Shown here: piece after piece, positions 18,413 through 26,999 of the stretch | Numbering within the stretch: the first letter of the stretch is position 1 | Layout: each line of letters begins with the position of its first letter | Source of the DNA: Thiohalorhabdus denitrificans | GTDB lineage: Bacteria > Pseudomonadota > Gammaproteobacteria > Thiohalorhabdales > Thiohalorhabdaceae | Assembly (NCBI RefSeq): GCF_001399755.1 | Contig: NZ_LJCP01000006.1 | Location: 1-64,000, forward strand | Direction of reading: 5' to 3' | DNA length: 64,000 bases | Translations under genes and position numbers: made by a program | Notes under the pieces: generated by a model | Told to the model about the DNA's origin: nothing | Seen by the model: the letters and a program-made list of their open reading frames with translations, nothing else | Databases searched by the model: none

Positions 18413-20602
18413 GTGCAGCGGCAACCCTTCGAAACCCTGCTCAACGACCTACCCTACGCCTTGGTGGGGCTGGACGCCGCGGGCACGCTCAACCTGCTCA
18501 ACCGGCAGGCGGAGGCCACCATGGGCTACGGGAGCCGGGAGGTGGCCGGCCGGCCCCTGAACCTCCTGTTCCCGGCCGCCACGGAGCCACCCGTTGCCGA
18601 GGATGTGCGGGTGCACTGCAAGGACGGCACCGAATTCCTCGCCGAGACGGAGGCCTACGAATTCCCCGCCGCCCCGGCCGGCCTTTTCCTCCTGAAGCTG
18701 AACAAGATCCGGCCGGTGGAGCCCGCCCAGCCCCTGGCGAGCATTGCCGGGCTGCCCCAGCCGGACCGCAATCTCTTCTATGCCAACGCCCTGCTGCAGG
18801 CCCACCTGGCTACCTCCCCGGACGCCATCGTGGTGGCGGACCGGGATTCCCGGATGCTCGCCTGGAACCAGCAGTTCGTGGCCCTCTGGAGCATCCCTCC
18901 GGAGGTCATGGCGCGCGGCGACGGGCGCGCCGCCGTGGCCGCGGTGCTGGACCAGCTCTGTGACCCCGAGGGATTCGTGGCGGAGGTAAACCGCCTCTAC
19001 GAGCACCTGGACGAATCCGAGCACGGTACCGAGGTCCAGCTCCGGGACGGCCGCATCCTGGAGCGCTATTCCCGCGGCGTGCAGGATGACCGCGGGATCT
19101 ACTGGGGCCGGGCCTGGTACTACCGCGACGTGACCGCCCGCCGGGAGGCCGAGGAGGCGCTCCGCGAGAGCGAGGCCCGCTTCCGCGCCGTCTTCGAGCG
19201 CGCCGCCCTGGGCATCGCCGTGGTGGGTCACGACCACCGGCCGCGCATGGCCAATCCGGCGCTGGAGCGGATGCTGGGCCGGGACCAGGCCACCCTGCGC
19301 CGGATGCCCTTCGAGGAATTCACGTATCCCGAGGACGTGGCCAAGGACCGCGCCCTGGCCGAGGAAGTCCTGGCCGGAAAGCGGGACAGTTACCGCATCA
19401 ACAAGCGCTTCCTCACCCCGGAGGGCGGGGTGGTGTGGGGACGGGTTTCCGTATCGCTCATGCCCGCCACCGAAACCGAGGGGCCGCCCCCCTTGCTGGC
19501 CCTGGTGGAGGACGTGGCCGAAATCCACGCCCTGGAAACGGGCCTAGCGCTCATGGCGGAGGTCTTCCGCTCCGCCAACGCGGTAATGGTGACCACCGTG
19601 GACGGCACCATCCAGCGGGTGAACGAGGCCTTCACCCGGATCACGGGCTTCACGGCCGAGGAGGTGCTCGGCCACACCAACGCCCTCCTGCGGCCGGAGG
19701 GATACGACCCCGCCCTCTACCGGGACATCCAGGCGAGCCTGGACGGTGCCGGGACCTGGGAAGGGGAAATCCTGGGCCGGCGCAAGGACGGCAGCCTCCA
19801 GCCCCAATGGGTAACCATCACCGCCATCCACGACGAGGGCGGCCGGGTGGTGCGGTACGTGTTCGTGTTCTCCGACCTCACCATGCGCAAGATGCTGGCC
19901 GGCGAGCGCAAGCGCCGGGGCTCGGCCATCGAGGAGCTGGGCCGCCTGCTGGCCCATCAGCTCAACCAGCCCCTGGCGGCGGTCAGTGGCTACGCTGGCG
20001 GGGCGCTGTTGCAGCTGGATCAGGGCGGTGCCTCGCCGGAGCTCCTGCACGACGCCCTGGAGCGGATCCAGGAGCAGGCCAAACGGGCCTCCGATGTGGT
20101 CAAGGACCTGCGCCACTACTTCCGCGGCGAGTCGCCGGAGCCCTCTCCCACCAACCTCAATTCCCTGCTGCATTCGGTGTTCGCGCTGCTGCCCGTGTCC
20201 TCCGAGGCGCATCCCTACCACCTCGCGCTGGACCTAGGGCCGGACCTGCCCCTGGTTCTGGCGGACTCCATAAAGCTTCAGGAATGCCTGCTGAATCTGG
20301 TCATCAATGCCGTCGAGGCCGGCCCCGGCCCCGGCTTGGAGGAGGTAGAGGTTACCGTTTCCACCACCCTCCAGGACGGCAGTGTGGAGGTGGCGGTGCA
20401 CGACCGTGGTCCGGGCATCTCCCCCGGCCTGCGCGAGCAGATCTTCCAGCCCCTGTTCACCACCAAGAGCGGCGGTACCGGCATCGGCCTGCCCATCTGC
20501 CAGTCCATCCTCGAGGAGCAGAACGGCCACCTGTGGCTGGAGGCCAATGATCCGGGCCCTGGTGTCACCTTCCGTCTGCGCCTGCCGGCCCTCCCGGCGT
20601 AA
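18413..20602 (+). CDS. Multi-PAS sensor histidine kinase
   Basis: The 729-residue product has four PAS-like modules (about residues 5-100, 125-235, 250-365, 380-490). A kinase core follows with H-box LLAHQLNQPLAAVSGY (His515), N-box LVINAVEAG, G1 DRGPGISP and the GTGIGLPI G2 region. The HxLNQPL box places it in the HPK4 class (FixL/DctB/NtrB-like). There is no transmembrane segment, so it senses a cytoplasmic signal; redox or oxygen would suit PAS domains, but no heme or flavin residue could be assigned. No response regulator is adjacent. The GTG start is preceded by GGGAGG. Confidence 0.9.
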   Translation: MQRQPFETLLNDLPYALVGLDAAGTLNLLNRQAEATMGYGSREVAGRPLNLLFPAATEPPVAEDVRVHCKDGTEFLAETEAYEFPAAPAGLFLLKLNKIRPVEPAQPLASIAGLPQPDRNLFYANALLQAHLATSPDAIVVADRDSRMLAWNQQFVALWSIPPEVMARGDGRAAVAAVLDQLCDPEGFVAEVNRLYEHLDESEHGTEVQLRDGRILERYSRGVQDDRGIYWGRAWYYRDVTARREAEEALRESEARFRAVFERAALGIAVVGHDHRPRMANPALERMLGRDQATLRRMPFEEFTYPEDVAKDRALAEEVLAGKRDSYRINKRFLTPEGGVVWGRVSVSLMPATETEGPPPLLALVEDVAEIHALETGLALMAEVFRSANAVMVTTVDGTIQRVNEAFTRITGFTAEEVLGHTNALLRPEGYDPALYRDIQASLDGAGTWEGEILGRRKDGSLQPQWVTITAIHDEGGRVVRYVFVFSDLTMRKMLAGERKRRGSAIEELGRLLAHQLNQPLAAVSGYAGGALLQLDQGGASPELLHDALERIQEQAKRASDVVKDLRHYFRGESPEPSPTNLNSLLHSVFALLPVSSEAHPYHLALDLGPDLPLVLADSIKLQECLLNLVINAVEAGPGPGLEEVEVTVSTTLQDGSVEVAVHDRGPGISPGLREQIFQPLFTTKSGGTGIGLPICQSILEEQNGHLWLEANDPGPGVTFRLRLPALPA

Positions 20603-20630
20603 GCTCCCCCCGGAAACCGCAAGAAACCCT

Positions 20631-21132
<502 letters not shown>

Positions 21133-21167
21133 AGGCGCCCGGCGCTGGCCGCCGGGCGCTTTCTCTT
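21133..21167 (+). terminator. Intrinsic terminator after the merA remnant
   Basis: A nine-bp stem (21135-21143 with 21151-21159) is followed by TTTCTCTTT and begins just after the stop codon. The rest of the gap to 21431 holds no gene that I can support. Confidence 0.75.
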
Positions 21168-21431
21168 TCCGGACCCTTCGTCCCCGTGGATCCGCCCCGT
21201 TTTCCGTCCAGAGGCTTTACAGGAGGCGGGCCTCCCACGGCCGGCCCTTCCGCAGCAGCCGGGGCCTCCGCCTCATTCCGCCTGTCGCCGAATTTTGCAC
21301 ATCCCTCGGCACCCCGCCCCTCCCTGCCTCCCCCGCCCATGCAGCAACCTGATTTTCCGTTTTTCCCTTTCCTGGCACGGCTCATGCTTCGGAGGAGGCG
21401 AACCCTTTGCTCTCTTTAAAGGAGAGTTGCC

Positions 21432-22109
21432 ATGAGAACCAAGACCCTGTTGGGCGGCATGACCGCGCTGTTCCTTTCGGCCCTGCTGGTCCCAACCACG
21501 GCCTCCGCTCTCGCCATCGAGCTGAGTCCCCATAACCAGGGCATCGGCGAGTTCTCCTACGACCAATCCGATAGCACCATCACCATCCAGGAAACCTGGG
21601 AGGGGGAAGGTCCGGGGGCCCTGGAGCTCAGTGACCTGGAGGGCGACCGCGATTACACCATCATCAAGGAGATCACCAACAATTCCGGCTCCGACTGGGG
21701 ATCCCTGGCCAACGAGATCCTGGTCCCCACGGGCGATGGGTCCGAGACGGAAGACCAGGCCTCCTTCGTCCCTGAGGGCTTCAGCCACTCCCACAATACC
21801 GACGGAGTGAGCTTCGCCCAGCGCAGCGGCCTCCCCCGGGACTCGGATGCCTTCACGAGCACCGAGGCCGATGAGTTCGGGGAGCGGGACTACCTGGAGT
21901 ACATGGACGGAATCCTGGGCGACGGGGATACCGCCATGATCCGGTTCGGGCTGCGGGAGAACGGCTACTTCCCGGACGACTCGTTCCTGCTTTCCCAGAC
22001 CCCCGGGCAGACCTCGGCCCCTTCGCCGATCCCTTCGCCGGCCACTCCCGCCTTGCTCGGACTCGGGCTGCTGGGGCTGGCCTGGCTCCGGGCACGGCAA
22101 GCCGGCTGA
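21432..22109 (+). CDS. Secreted protein with PEP-CTERM-like sorting signal
   Basis: The 225-residue product has a signal peptide (about residues 1-27, ending SALA) and an acidic, beta-rich mature part. The C-terminus SPIPSPATPALLGLGLLGLAWLRARQAG is a Pro-rich motif, a hydrophobic helix and basic residues. That is the tripartite form of PEP-CTERM signals processed by exosortases. The protein is probably sorted to the cell surface or extracellular matrix. No exosortase or polysaccharide cluster is in the window. A strong AAAGGAGAG precedes the ATG. The mature domain was not recognised. Confidence 0.75.
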   Translation: MRTKTLLGGMTALFLSALLVPTTASALAIELSPHNQGIGEFSYDQSDSTITIQETWEGEGPGALELSDLEGDRDYTIIKEITNNSGSDWGSLANEILVPTGDGSETEDQASFVPEGFSHSHNTDGVSFAQRSGLPRDSDAFTSTEADEFGERDYLEYMDGILGDGDTAMIRFGLRENGYFPDDSFLLSQTPGQTSAPSPIPSPATPALLGLGLLGLAWLRARQAG

Positions 22110-22405
22110 GCCCCGAACCGGCGGGCCCGTTCCCCAGCGGGCCCGCCGGGGTCATTCGACCGAGCCTCCAGGACCGGACCGCTCCCACGCCGTAGGGAAG
22201 ACCTGAGCCCGGCCCGGAAACGGGCGGCCCGCCGCCACTCTCCCCTACCGCGGAAGCCGGACTCTTCCCTCGTCGGCTTGCACGAATCCGTATTCAAATA
22301 TAAAAAAGACCGGACCCGCCCGCCTCCGGGGATTTTTGCGGTACACCCCGCGCTTGGCGGGGCCTGGAGCCGCCGTTCAACCTTGGGCGCAGGGCCTTCC
22401 TCGGG

Positions 22406-23188
22406 GTGGGCCGCCGCCCCGACCGGGATGGATTCGTGCCGAAGAGACGTCCCCACAGCCGCGCCTTTTCGCGTTTGTGCCCCCAGTGCGGACGCCGGCG
22501 CCGTTTCACCGATTCCAGCCCACCCTGGATGTGCGCTTCCTGCGGAGCCGAGCTGCCCAGGCGGTCCACCCGGGACGGCCTCTGGGACCGGCTTGCCGCC
22601 ACCGTTTTGCCCCCCGAGGATTCTCCCGGCGCCCTGGTGCTGGGCGGGCGCACCCTGGTCTGGATGGCCCTGGCCCTGTGGGGACTGCACTTCCTTGCCA
22701 TGGATCCGGCCACCAATGCCGCGGGCCGGTCATTCCTGCACCACGTCAATCTGACCTTCCACGAGGCCGGGCACGTGCTCTTCCGCCCCTTCGGCCGTTT
22801 CCTGACCGTCCTCGGCGGCTCGCTCTTCCAGGTCCTGGTGCCGCTTGTTGTGGCGGCGGCCTTCCTGGTGCGGCGGCATCCCTTCGGCGTGTCGGTGGGC
22901 CTGTGGTGGGCGGGCCAGAGCCTGATCGACGTGGCGCCCTACATCCACGACGCCCGTCGGATGACCCTGCCCCTGCTCGGCGGGGGCACCGGGCAGGATC
23001 GGCCCGGAAGCCACGACTGGAACAATCTGTTGCGGTGGACGGGTCTGCTCGAATGGGACCACGCCATCGCCATGGCGGCCCACCTCTTGGGCTCGGCCCT
23101 GCTCCTGGGGACCCTGCTCTGGGGCGCCTTCGCCCTGTGGCGAGGGTGGCGGGCCCCGGACGGGGCTCGCGGCCCCTACCCTACCTAG
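22406..23188 (+). CDS. Zinc-ribbon membrane protein with HEAGH metalloprotease motif
   Basis: The 260-residue product has an N-terminal zinc ribbon (CPQCG...CASCG, about residues 25-50) and then four or five hydrophobic segments. The motif FHEAGHVLFRPFG near residue 118 is an HExxH-type zinc site, followed by a Gly-rich LGGSLFQVLVPLVV helix and a later Asp (LIDVAPYI), as in M50-like site-2 proteases. An intramembrane protease role is inferred from this layout. The substrate is unknown. The start is uncertain: GTG at 22406 or GTG at 22436; ribosome-binding sites are poor for both. It lies 126 bases before the MerB-like gene. Confidence 0.7.
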   Translation: MGRRPDRDGFVPKRRPHSRAFSRLCPQCGRRRRFTDSSPPWMCASCGAELPRRSTRDGLWDRLAATVLPPEDSPGALVLGGRTLVWMALALWGLHFLAMDPATNAAGRSFLHHVNLTFHEAGHVLFRPFGRFLTVLGGSLFQVLVPLVVAAAFLVRRHPFGVSVGLWWAGQSLIDVAPYIHDARRMTLPLLGGGTGQDRPGSHDWNNLLRWTGLLEWDHAIAMAAHLLGSALLLGTLLWGAFALWRGWRAPDGARGPYPT

Positions 23189-23314
23189 ACGCAGCCCTCC
23201 CCTGGGGATGGCGCCCCGAAGGGCTATACTGGTGGGGTCATGCGTCCTGCCCCGCATGCTCCGCGCCTCAGCGGGCTCCCGGAGCCGGCACCCGCTCGCC
23301 ACCGAGGAGGTCCC

Positions 23315-23974
23315 ATGGAACCCCCCACCTCGGATCTCGCCGACGCCCTGCTGCCCCTGTTCCCCGACTTCGGCCCGGAGGGCCGGTTCCTGGTGCTGCC
23401 CCTGTTCGTGCTGTTGGGGCGGGGCTACCCGGTGGGTACGGCGGAGCTAGCCCGCGAGGCCGGACGGGACGAGGCGGCCGCGCGCCGGCACCTGGCTGGC
23501 TGGCGGGGCCTGCGGCGGGACGGGAACGGATCCATCATCGGCTTCGGGGGGCTGGACCTGTTCCCTACCCGCCACCACCTGCGCGTGGGCGAGCGGGACC
23601 TGTTCGCCTGGTCCGCCTGGGATACCCTGATCCTGCCGGCCATCCTGGGGGAGGAGGCGTCGGTGGCCAGCCGCTGCCGGACCACCGACGACGACATCCT
23701 GCTGCGGGTGGCGCCGGAGGGCGTGCTCGATTGCGAGCCGGAGGACGTGCGCCTGGGGCTCCGGGTTCCTGGAAGGAAGGCACCTGGGGAGAGCCCGCCG
23801 GGCGTCGAGGCGGGCTTCCTGGCCGGCCGGGAGGCGGCCGCGGAATGGCGCGCGGCGTATCCGGACGCCCACATTTTCAGCCTCGAGGAAGGCTTCCGGC
23901 TGGGGCTGGAGGTGTGGACCCGCCTGCTGGGGGCCGACCTGTTCCCGCGGCAACGGGGGGAACTGGGGCCGTGA
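23315..23974 (+). CDS. MerB-family (alkylmercury lyase-like) protein lacking catalytic cysteines
   Basis: The 219-residue product matches organomercurial lyase MerB (212 residues) in its helical N-terminal domain and in the core FAWSAWDTLILPAILGE...SRC...AHIFSLEEGFRLGLE. Aligned without gaps to plasmid R831b MerB as I recall it, Ser100 stands at catalytic Cys96, Asp103 at Asp99, Cys121 at Cys117 and Gly163 at catalytic Cys159. The C-Hg cleaving cysteine pair is therefore absent. The protein is either a non-enzymatic or differently acting MerB relative, or a decaying gene; the intact frame favours the former. GAGGAGG precedes the ATG at 23315. Confidence 0.8.
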   Translation: MEPPTSDLADALLPLFPDFGPEGRFLVLPLFVLLGRGYPVGTAELAREAGRDEAAARRHLAGWRGLRRDGNGSIIGFGGLDLFPTRHHLRVGERDLFAWSAWDTLILPAILGEEASVASRCRTTDDDILLRVAPEGVLDCEPEDVRLGLRVPGRKAPGESPPGVEAGFLAGREAAAEWRAAYPDAHIFSLEEGFRLGLEVWTRLLGADLFPRQRGELGP

Positions 23975-23995
23975 CGGGCCGGGCTTCCGGGGGGT

Positions 23996-24250
23996 CTAGA
24001 ACCGGAAGTAGACGAACAGCCGCCCGTGGTTCTTGGCGTCCTTGTCCACGCGGTGGTAGCGGGCCTTGATGTCGGGGCGCTCCAGGAACTTCAGCACCCG
24101 CTTCTTGAGCTGACCGGAGCCCTTGCCGGGGATGATCTCCACGGTCTTGATCCGCTTCTCCTCGGCCTCGTCCATCACCCGGTGCAGCTCCGCCTCGATG
24201 GTGCGGCCGCGGTTGTAGATGGGGTGCAGGTCGAGGGTCAGCTTGGCCAT
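23996..24250 (-). CDS. Stand-alone Smr-domain protein
   Basis: The 84-residue product is a single Smr domain, with the DLHP motif near the N-terminus and IIPGKGSGQLKKRVLKFL in the middle, matching the HGxGxG/LR signature. Smr domains nick or bind branched DNA or RNA and occur alone (YdaL-type) or on MutS2. Here it is alone. The ATG at 24250 has AGGAAG upstream. It is convergent with the MerB-like gene and lies 13 bases after the MAPEG gene, so it may be cotranscribed with it. Confidence 0.82.
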   Translation of the reverse strand: MAKLTLDLHPIYNRGRTIEAELHRVMDEAEEKRIKTVEIIPGKGSGQLKKRVLKFLERPDIKARYHRVDKDAKNHGRLFVYFRF

Positions 24251-24263
24251 GGCCGCTTCCTGC

Positions 24264-24683
24264 CTAGGCGTGGACCGCCACGTAGATCCCCATGGCCAGC
24301 ATGGCGAAGATCTGAAGGAAGTAGAGGGCAAAGCGGATCGAGGCCACCACCTCGGTCTGCTCCAGGACAATGTGCCACAGGCTGTGCACGATGCGGGTGG
24401 CCAGGATGACGAGCGCCAGGGTGTCGAGGAAGGCGCTCTGCAGGCCGGTGGCCATGATGGCCACCACGATGGCGGCGTAGACGGGCAGGTTCTCCACGCA
24501 GTTCATGTGCGCCCGCATGGCCCGGCGGTACCAGCCGCCGCCCTGCTCCTCGTCGGCCCGCCACTCGCGCACCGTGGCCCGGCCCGTGAGGATGCGGCTC
24601 CAGCGATACACGCCCACGGTGGCGAACAGAATCAGCAAGGTCCAGCCGGCAAAGCCCAGCAGGACCCAGACCGGAATGCTCAT
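24264..24683 (-). CDS. MAPEG-family membrane protein
   Basis: The 139-residue protein has four hydrophobic segments and the MAPEG signature RAHMNCVENLPVYAAIVV near residue 60. The superfamily includes microsomal glutathione S-transferases. In bacteria the role is usually unknown but may involve glutathione or peroxide chemistry. It precedes the Smr gene on the same strand with a short gap. Confidence 0.88.
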   Translation of the reverse strand: MSIPVWVLLGFAGWTLLILFATVGVYRWSRILTGRATVREWRADEEQGGGWYRRAMRAHMNCVENLPVYAAIVVAIMATGLQSAFLDTLALVILATRIVHSLWHIVLEQTEVVASIRFALYFLQIFAMLAMGIYVAVHA

Positions 24684-24821
24684 GGAAGCCTCCTCCCCGG
24701 TTCATGGTTTTCGGGCAGCCCGCCGGCTCCGGGAAGGCTCCCGCCCTTCTCCCAAGCACGTAGACATGCGGACTACCCACCGTCCATTCGTTCCGGTCCC
24801 CTAATCCGGTCCCGGACCGCC

Positions 24822-25232
24822 TTATTGCTCGTAGCCCGCCTTCACGAACTCCGTCCCGTGACGCAGGACATCCCGCCAGCTCTGCTCCAGGGTGGGGTCA
24901 AAGTCCGGATCGAGCCGCCGGACCGCCTCGATCATGGACTCCACCCAGTAGTCGTACAGTTCGGGGCTGATGTCCATGCGCCCCCGGCAATGGGTCTCGC
25001 GGATGCGGTTGAGAGCGCTCCGGCCCGTGGCGCTGCCTTCGTAGAAACCGATGACGTTGTTCACCCCCTGGCGGAGGAGACGCTTCTGCTCCTCCCAATC
25101 GGTGTCGGTGAACTGGTCGCGGATTCGGGGATCACTGTCCAGCAAGATCCGATAAAAGGTGTCAAAGACGTCGCCCTGGTGGAGGCTGCGCCCCAGGCTC
25201 TTCTTCACCCGGTCGACGGGGTTGGTCGGCAT
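24822..25232 (-). CDS. Globin-like heme protein
   Basis: The 136-residue product follows the globin pattern: FYRILLDSDPRIRDQFTDTDWEEQKRLLRQG for helices B-E, then RETHCRGRMDISPELYDYWVESMIEAV, where His is the likely proximal heme ligand. It is a single-domain cytoplasmic globin without a reductase domain. A role in oxygen or nitric-oxide handling is likely for the family but not shown. The ATG at 25232 begins MPTNPVDRV; AAGAGGAG lies about a dozen bases upstream. A perfect palindrome lies 26 bases before the start. Confidence 0.75.
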   Translation of the reverse strand: MPTNPVDRVKKSLGRSLHQGDVFDTFYRILLDSDPRIRDQFTDTDWEEQKRLLRQGVNNVIGFYEGSATGRSALNRIRETHCRGRMDISPELYDYWVESMIEAVRRLDPDFDPTLEQSWRDVLRHGTEFVKAGYEQ

Positions 25233-25257
25233 CTTGTCGCTCTGCTCCTCTTGCTCC

Positions 25258-25273
25258 GAACGAATATTCGTTC
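25258..25273. promoter_or_regulatory. 16-bp perfect palindrome upstream of the globin gene
   Basis: GAACGAATATTCGTTC is fully self-complementary and lies 26-41 bases before the globin start. Such a site would suit a dimeric repressor. It matches none of the well-known nitric-oxide regulator sites that I can recall. Confidence 0.5.
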
Positions 25274-25395
25274 TGTCCTTCGAAGCCTGGGCATTATGCC
25301 TTGTTCTCACTCCGATGCTAAGCCCCCGCTCTGGACAAACGCCTGGCCGGGGACATTTCAGACAATGGCCATGAGGGCACAGAGGCCGTTCGGGC

Positions 25396-26328
25396 CTACG
25401 GGGACCCGGGGCCGCCCCGCAAGGGGCGCTCCCAATCGGGCACCCCGGCGAAGCGCTCGGCGAGGAAATCCACGAACGCGCGTACCTGGGCCGAGAGGTG
25501 GCGGGTGCGGGGGTAGACGGCGTGGGCGGCCACCTCGGGCCAGCGGTAGTCGGCGAGGATCGGCACCAGGCGCCCCTCCTCCAGGGCGCCGTGGAGGATG
25601 AACAGCGGGCTGTAGAGCACCCCCTGCCCGGCCAGGGCCGCCTCGCGCAGGAAGTCGCCGTTGTTGGCGCGCAGGCGGGGGGTCATGCGCACCCGCCCCG
25701 CGCGGCCGCTCGGATCGGTGTAGGGCCACACCTCCGGCTGCTGGCGGTTGGTGTAGACCAGGGCCGGGTGCGCGGCGAGCTGGTCGGGGGTTTCCGGGGT
25801 GCCGTTCCGGGCCAGATAGTCCGGGCTGGCGCAGACGATGCCGCGGATGGGGGCGAGGCGCCGGGCCACCAGGCTGGAATCCTCCAGGTCGGCGATGCGG
25901 ACGGCCACGTCCACCCCTTCTTTCACCAGATCCACCTGGCGGTCGTCGAGGTCCAGGTCGAAGGTCACCTCGGGGTGGCGCTCCTGGAAGGCCTCGATGG
26001 CGGGCTGCAGGGGGCCGATGCCGAAGGACAGGGGCGCGGCCACCCGGAGCTCCCCCCGCAGCGCCCCCTGCTCGCTGGACACCGCCTGCTCCGCCTCGGC
26101 GAGGTCGGCGAGGATGCGCCGCGCCCGCTCGTAGTAGGCCCGGCCGCTGTCGGTGAGGTGGAGGCGGCGGGTGGTGCGGCGCAGCAGCTCCGCGCCGAGG
26201 GCCCGCTCCAGGTCCGCCACCCGCCGGCTGACCACGGACTTGGTCACCCCCAGACGCTCGGCGGCCCCGCTGAAGCTGCCCACCTCCACCACCCGGACGA
26301 AGGCCTGCATGGCGTCGAAACGGTCCAT
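25396..26328 (-). CDS. LysR-family transcriptional regulator
   Basis: The 310-residue regulator has an N-terminal winged helix-turn-helix (GSFSGAAERLGVTKSVVSRRVADLERALGAELLRRTTRRL). A periplasmic-binding-like effector domain (about 90-300) contains the PLSFG and VRIADLEDSSLVARRLAPI segments of the CrgA/DhcR-like group. The effector is unknown. It is divergent from the cytochrome b561-yceI-pirin operon, which it probably regulates. The ATG at 26328 (MDRFDAM) is the family's usual start. Confidence 0.92.
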   Translation of the reverse strand: MDRFDAMQAFVRVVEVGSFSGAAERLGVTKSVVSRRVADLERALGAELLRRTTRRLHLTDSGRAYYERARRILADLAEAEQAVSSEQGALRGELRVAAPLSFGIGPLQPAIEAFQERHPEVTFDLDLDDRQVDLVKEGVDVAVRIADLEDSSLVARRLAPIRGIVCASPDYLARNGTPETPDQLAAHPALVYTNRQQPEVWPYTDPSGRAGRVRMTPRLRANNGDFLREAALAGQGVLYSPLFILHGALEEGRLVPILADYRWPEVAAHAVYPRTRHLSAQVRAFVDFLAERFAGVPDWERPLRGGPGSP

Positions 26329-26330
26329 TC

Positions 26331-26384
26331 GTTGCCTCTCATGCAACAGTGTTTTGCGATGTCGGATGTTTATCTTTTATACCA
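26331..26384. promoter_or_regulatory. LysR-type operator and cytochrome b561 promoter
   Basis: GTTGC-N7-GCAAC (26331-26347) contains a T-N11-A LysR box just outside the lysR start. A rightward promoter-like TTGCGA (26354-26359) and TATACC about 18 bases later follow it. The layout fits control of the divergent operon together with autoregulation. Confidence 0.5.
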
Positions 26385-26424
26385 GAACAGCCAGGATCTC
26401 TCCCAGCCAAACGGAGGAAGACGG

Positions 26425-26988
26425 ATGCAGTGGCGGAACACGTCGGAGAACTACGGCTGGCTGGCCATCGGCCTGCACTGGCTGATCGCGGTGGGGGTCC
26501 TCGGCCTGTTCGGGCTGGGGCTGTGGATGGTGGAGCTGACCTACTACGACGACTGGTACAACCGGGCGCCGGCGCTGCACAAGGGCTTCGGCATCCTGGT
26601 GCTCGCCCTCACCCTGGCGCGCCTGCTGTGGCGGTGGGCCAACCCCGCCCCCGTTCCTGAGGGGCGCCCGATGGAACGGCGCCTGGGCCCGATCGTCCAC
26701 CGCGCCATGCTGGCGCTGCTGGTGGCGGTTCTGATAGCCGGTTACCTGATCTCCACCGCCGAAGGCCGCTCCATCGACGTCTTCGGCTGGTTCCAGGTCC
26801 CAGCCACCCTGCACGGGCTGGAGCGCCAGGAGGACATCGCGGGCTGGCTGCACCGCTGGCTGTCCTACGCCCTGATCGCCCTGGTGGCCCTCCACGCGGC
26901 CGCCGCCCTCAAGCACCACTTCCTCGACCGGGACCGGACGCTGCTGCGCATGCTCCGGCCCGGCAACCCGGAACGTCCAAACCGCTAG
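26425..26988 (+). CDS. Cytochrome b561-type di-heme membrane protein
   Basis: The 187-residue protein has four transmembrane helices with histidines suited to two b hemes: GLHWLIA near residue 18, APALHKGFG near 51, PIVHRAM near 92 and LVALHAAAALKHHF near the C-terminus. This is the CybB family, which can oxidise quinol with superoxide. AACGGAGGAAG precedes the ATG. It forms a compact operon with yceI (11 bases away) and a pirin gene, and is divergent from a LysR gene. Confidence 0.92.
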   Translation: MQWRNTSENYGWLAIGLHWLIAVGVLGLFGLGLWMVELTYYDDWYNRAPALHKGFGILVLALTLARLLWRWANPAPVPEGRPMERRLGPIVHRAMLALLVAVLIAGYLISTAEGRSIDVFGWFQVPATLHGLERQEDIAGWLHRWLSYALIALVALHAAAALKHHFLDRDRTLLRMLRPGNPERPNR

Positions 26989-26999
26989 GAGCACCAACC

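Noticed and set aside
23315-23974. Annotation as functional organomercurial lyase MerB
   Set aside because: The two catalytic cysteine positions are Ser100 and Gly163, so lyase activity should not be assumed.
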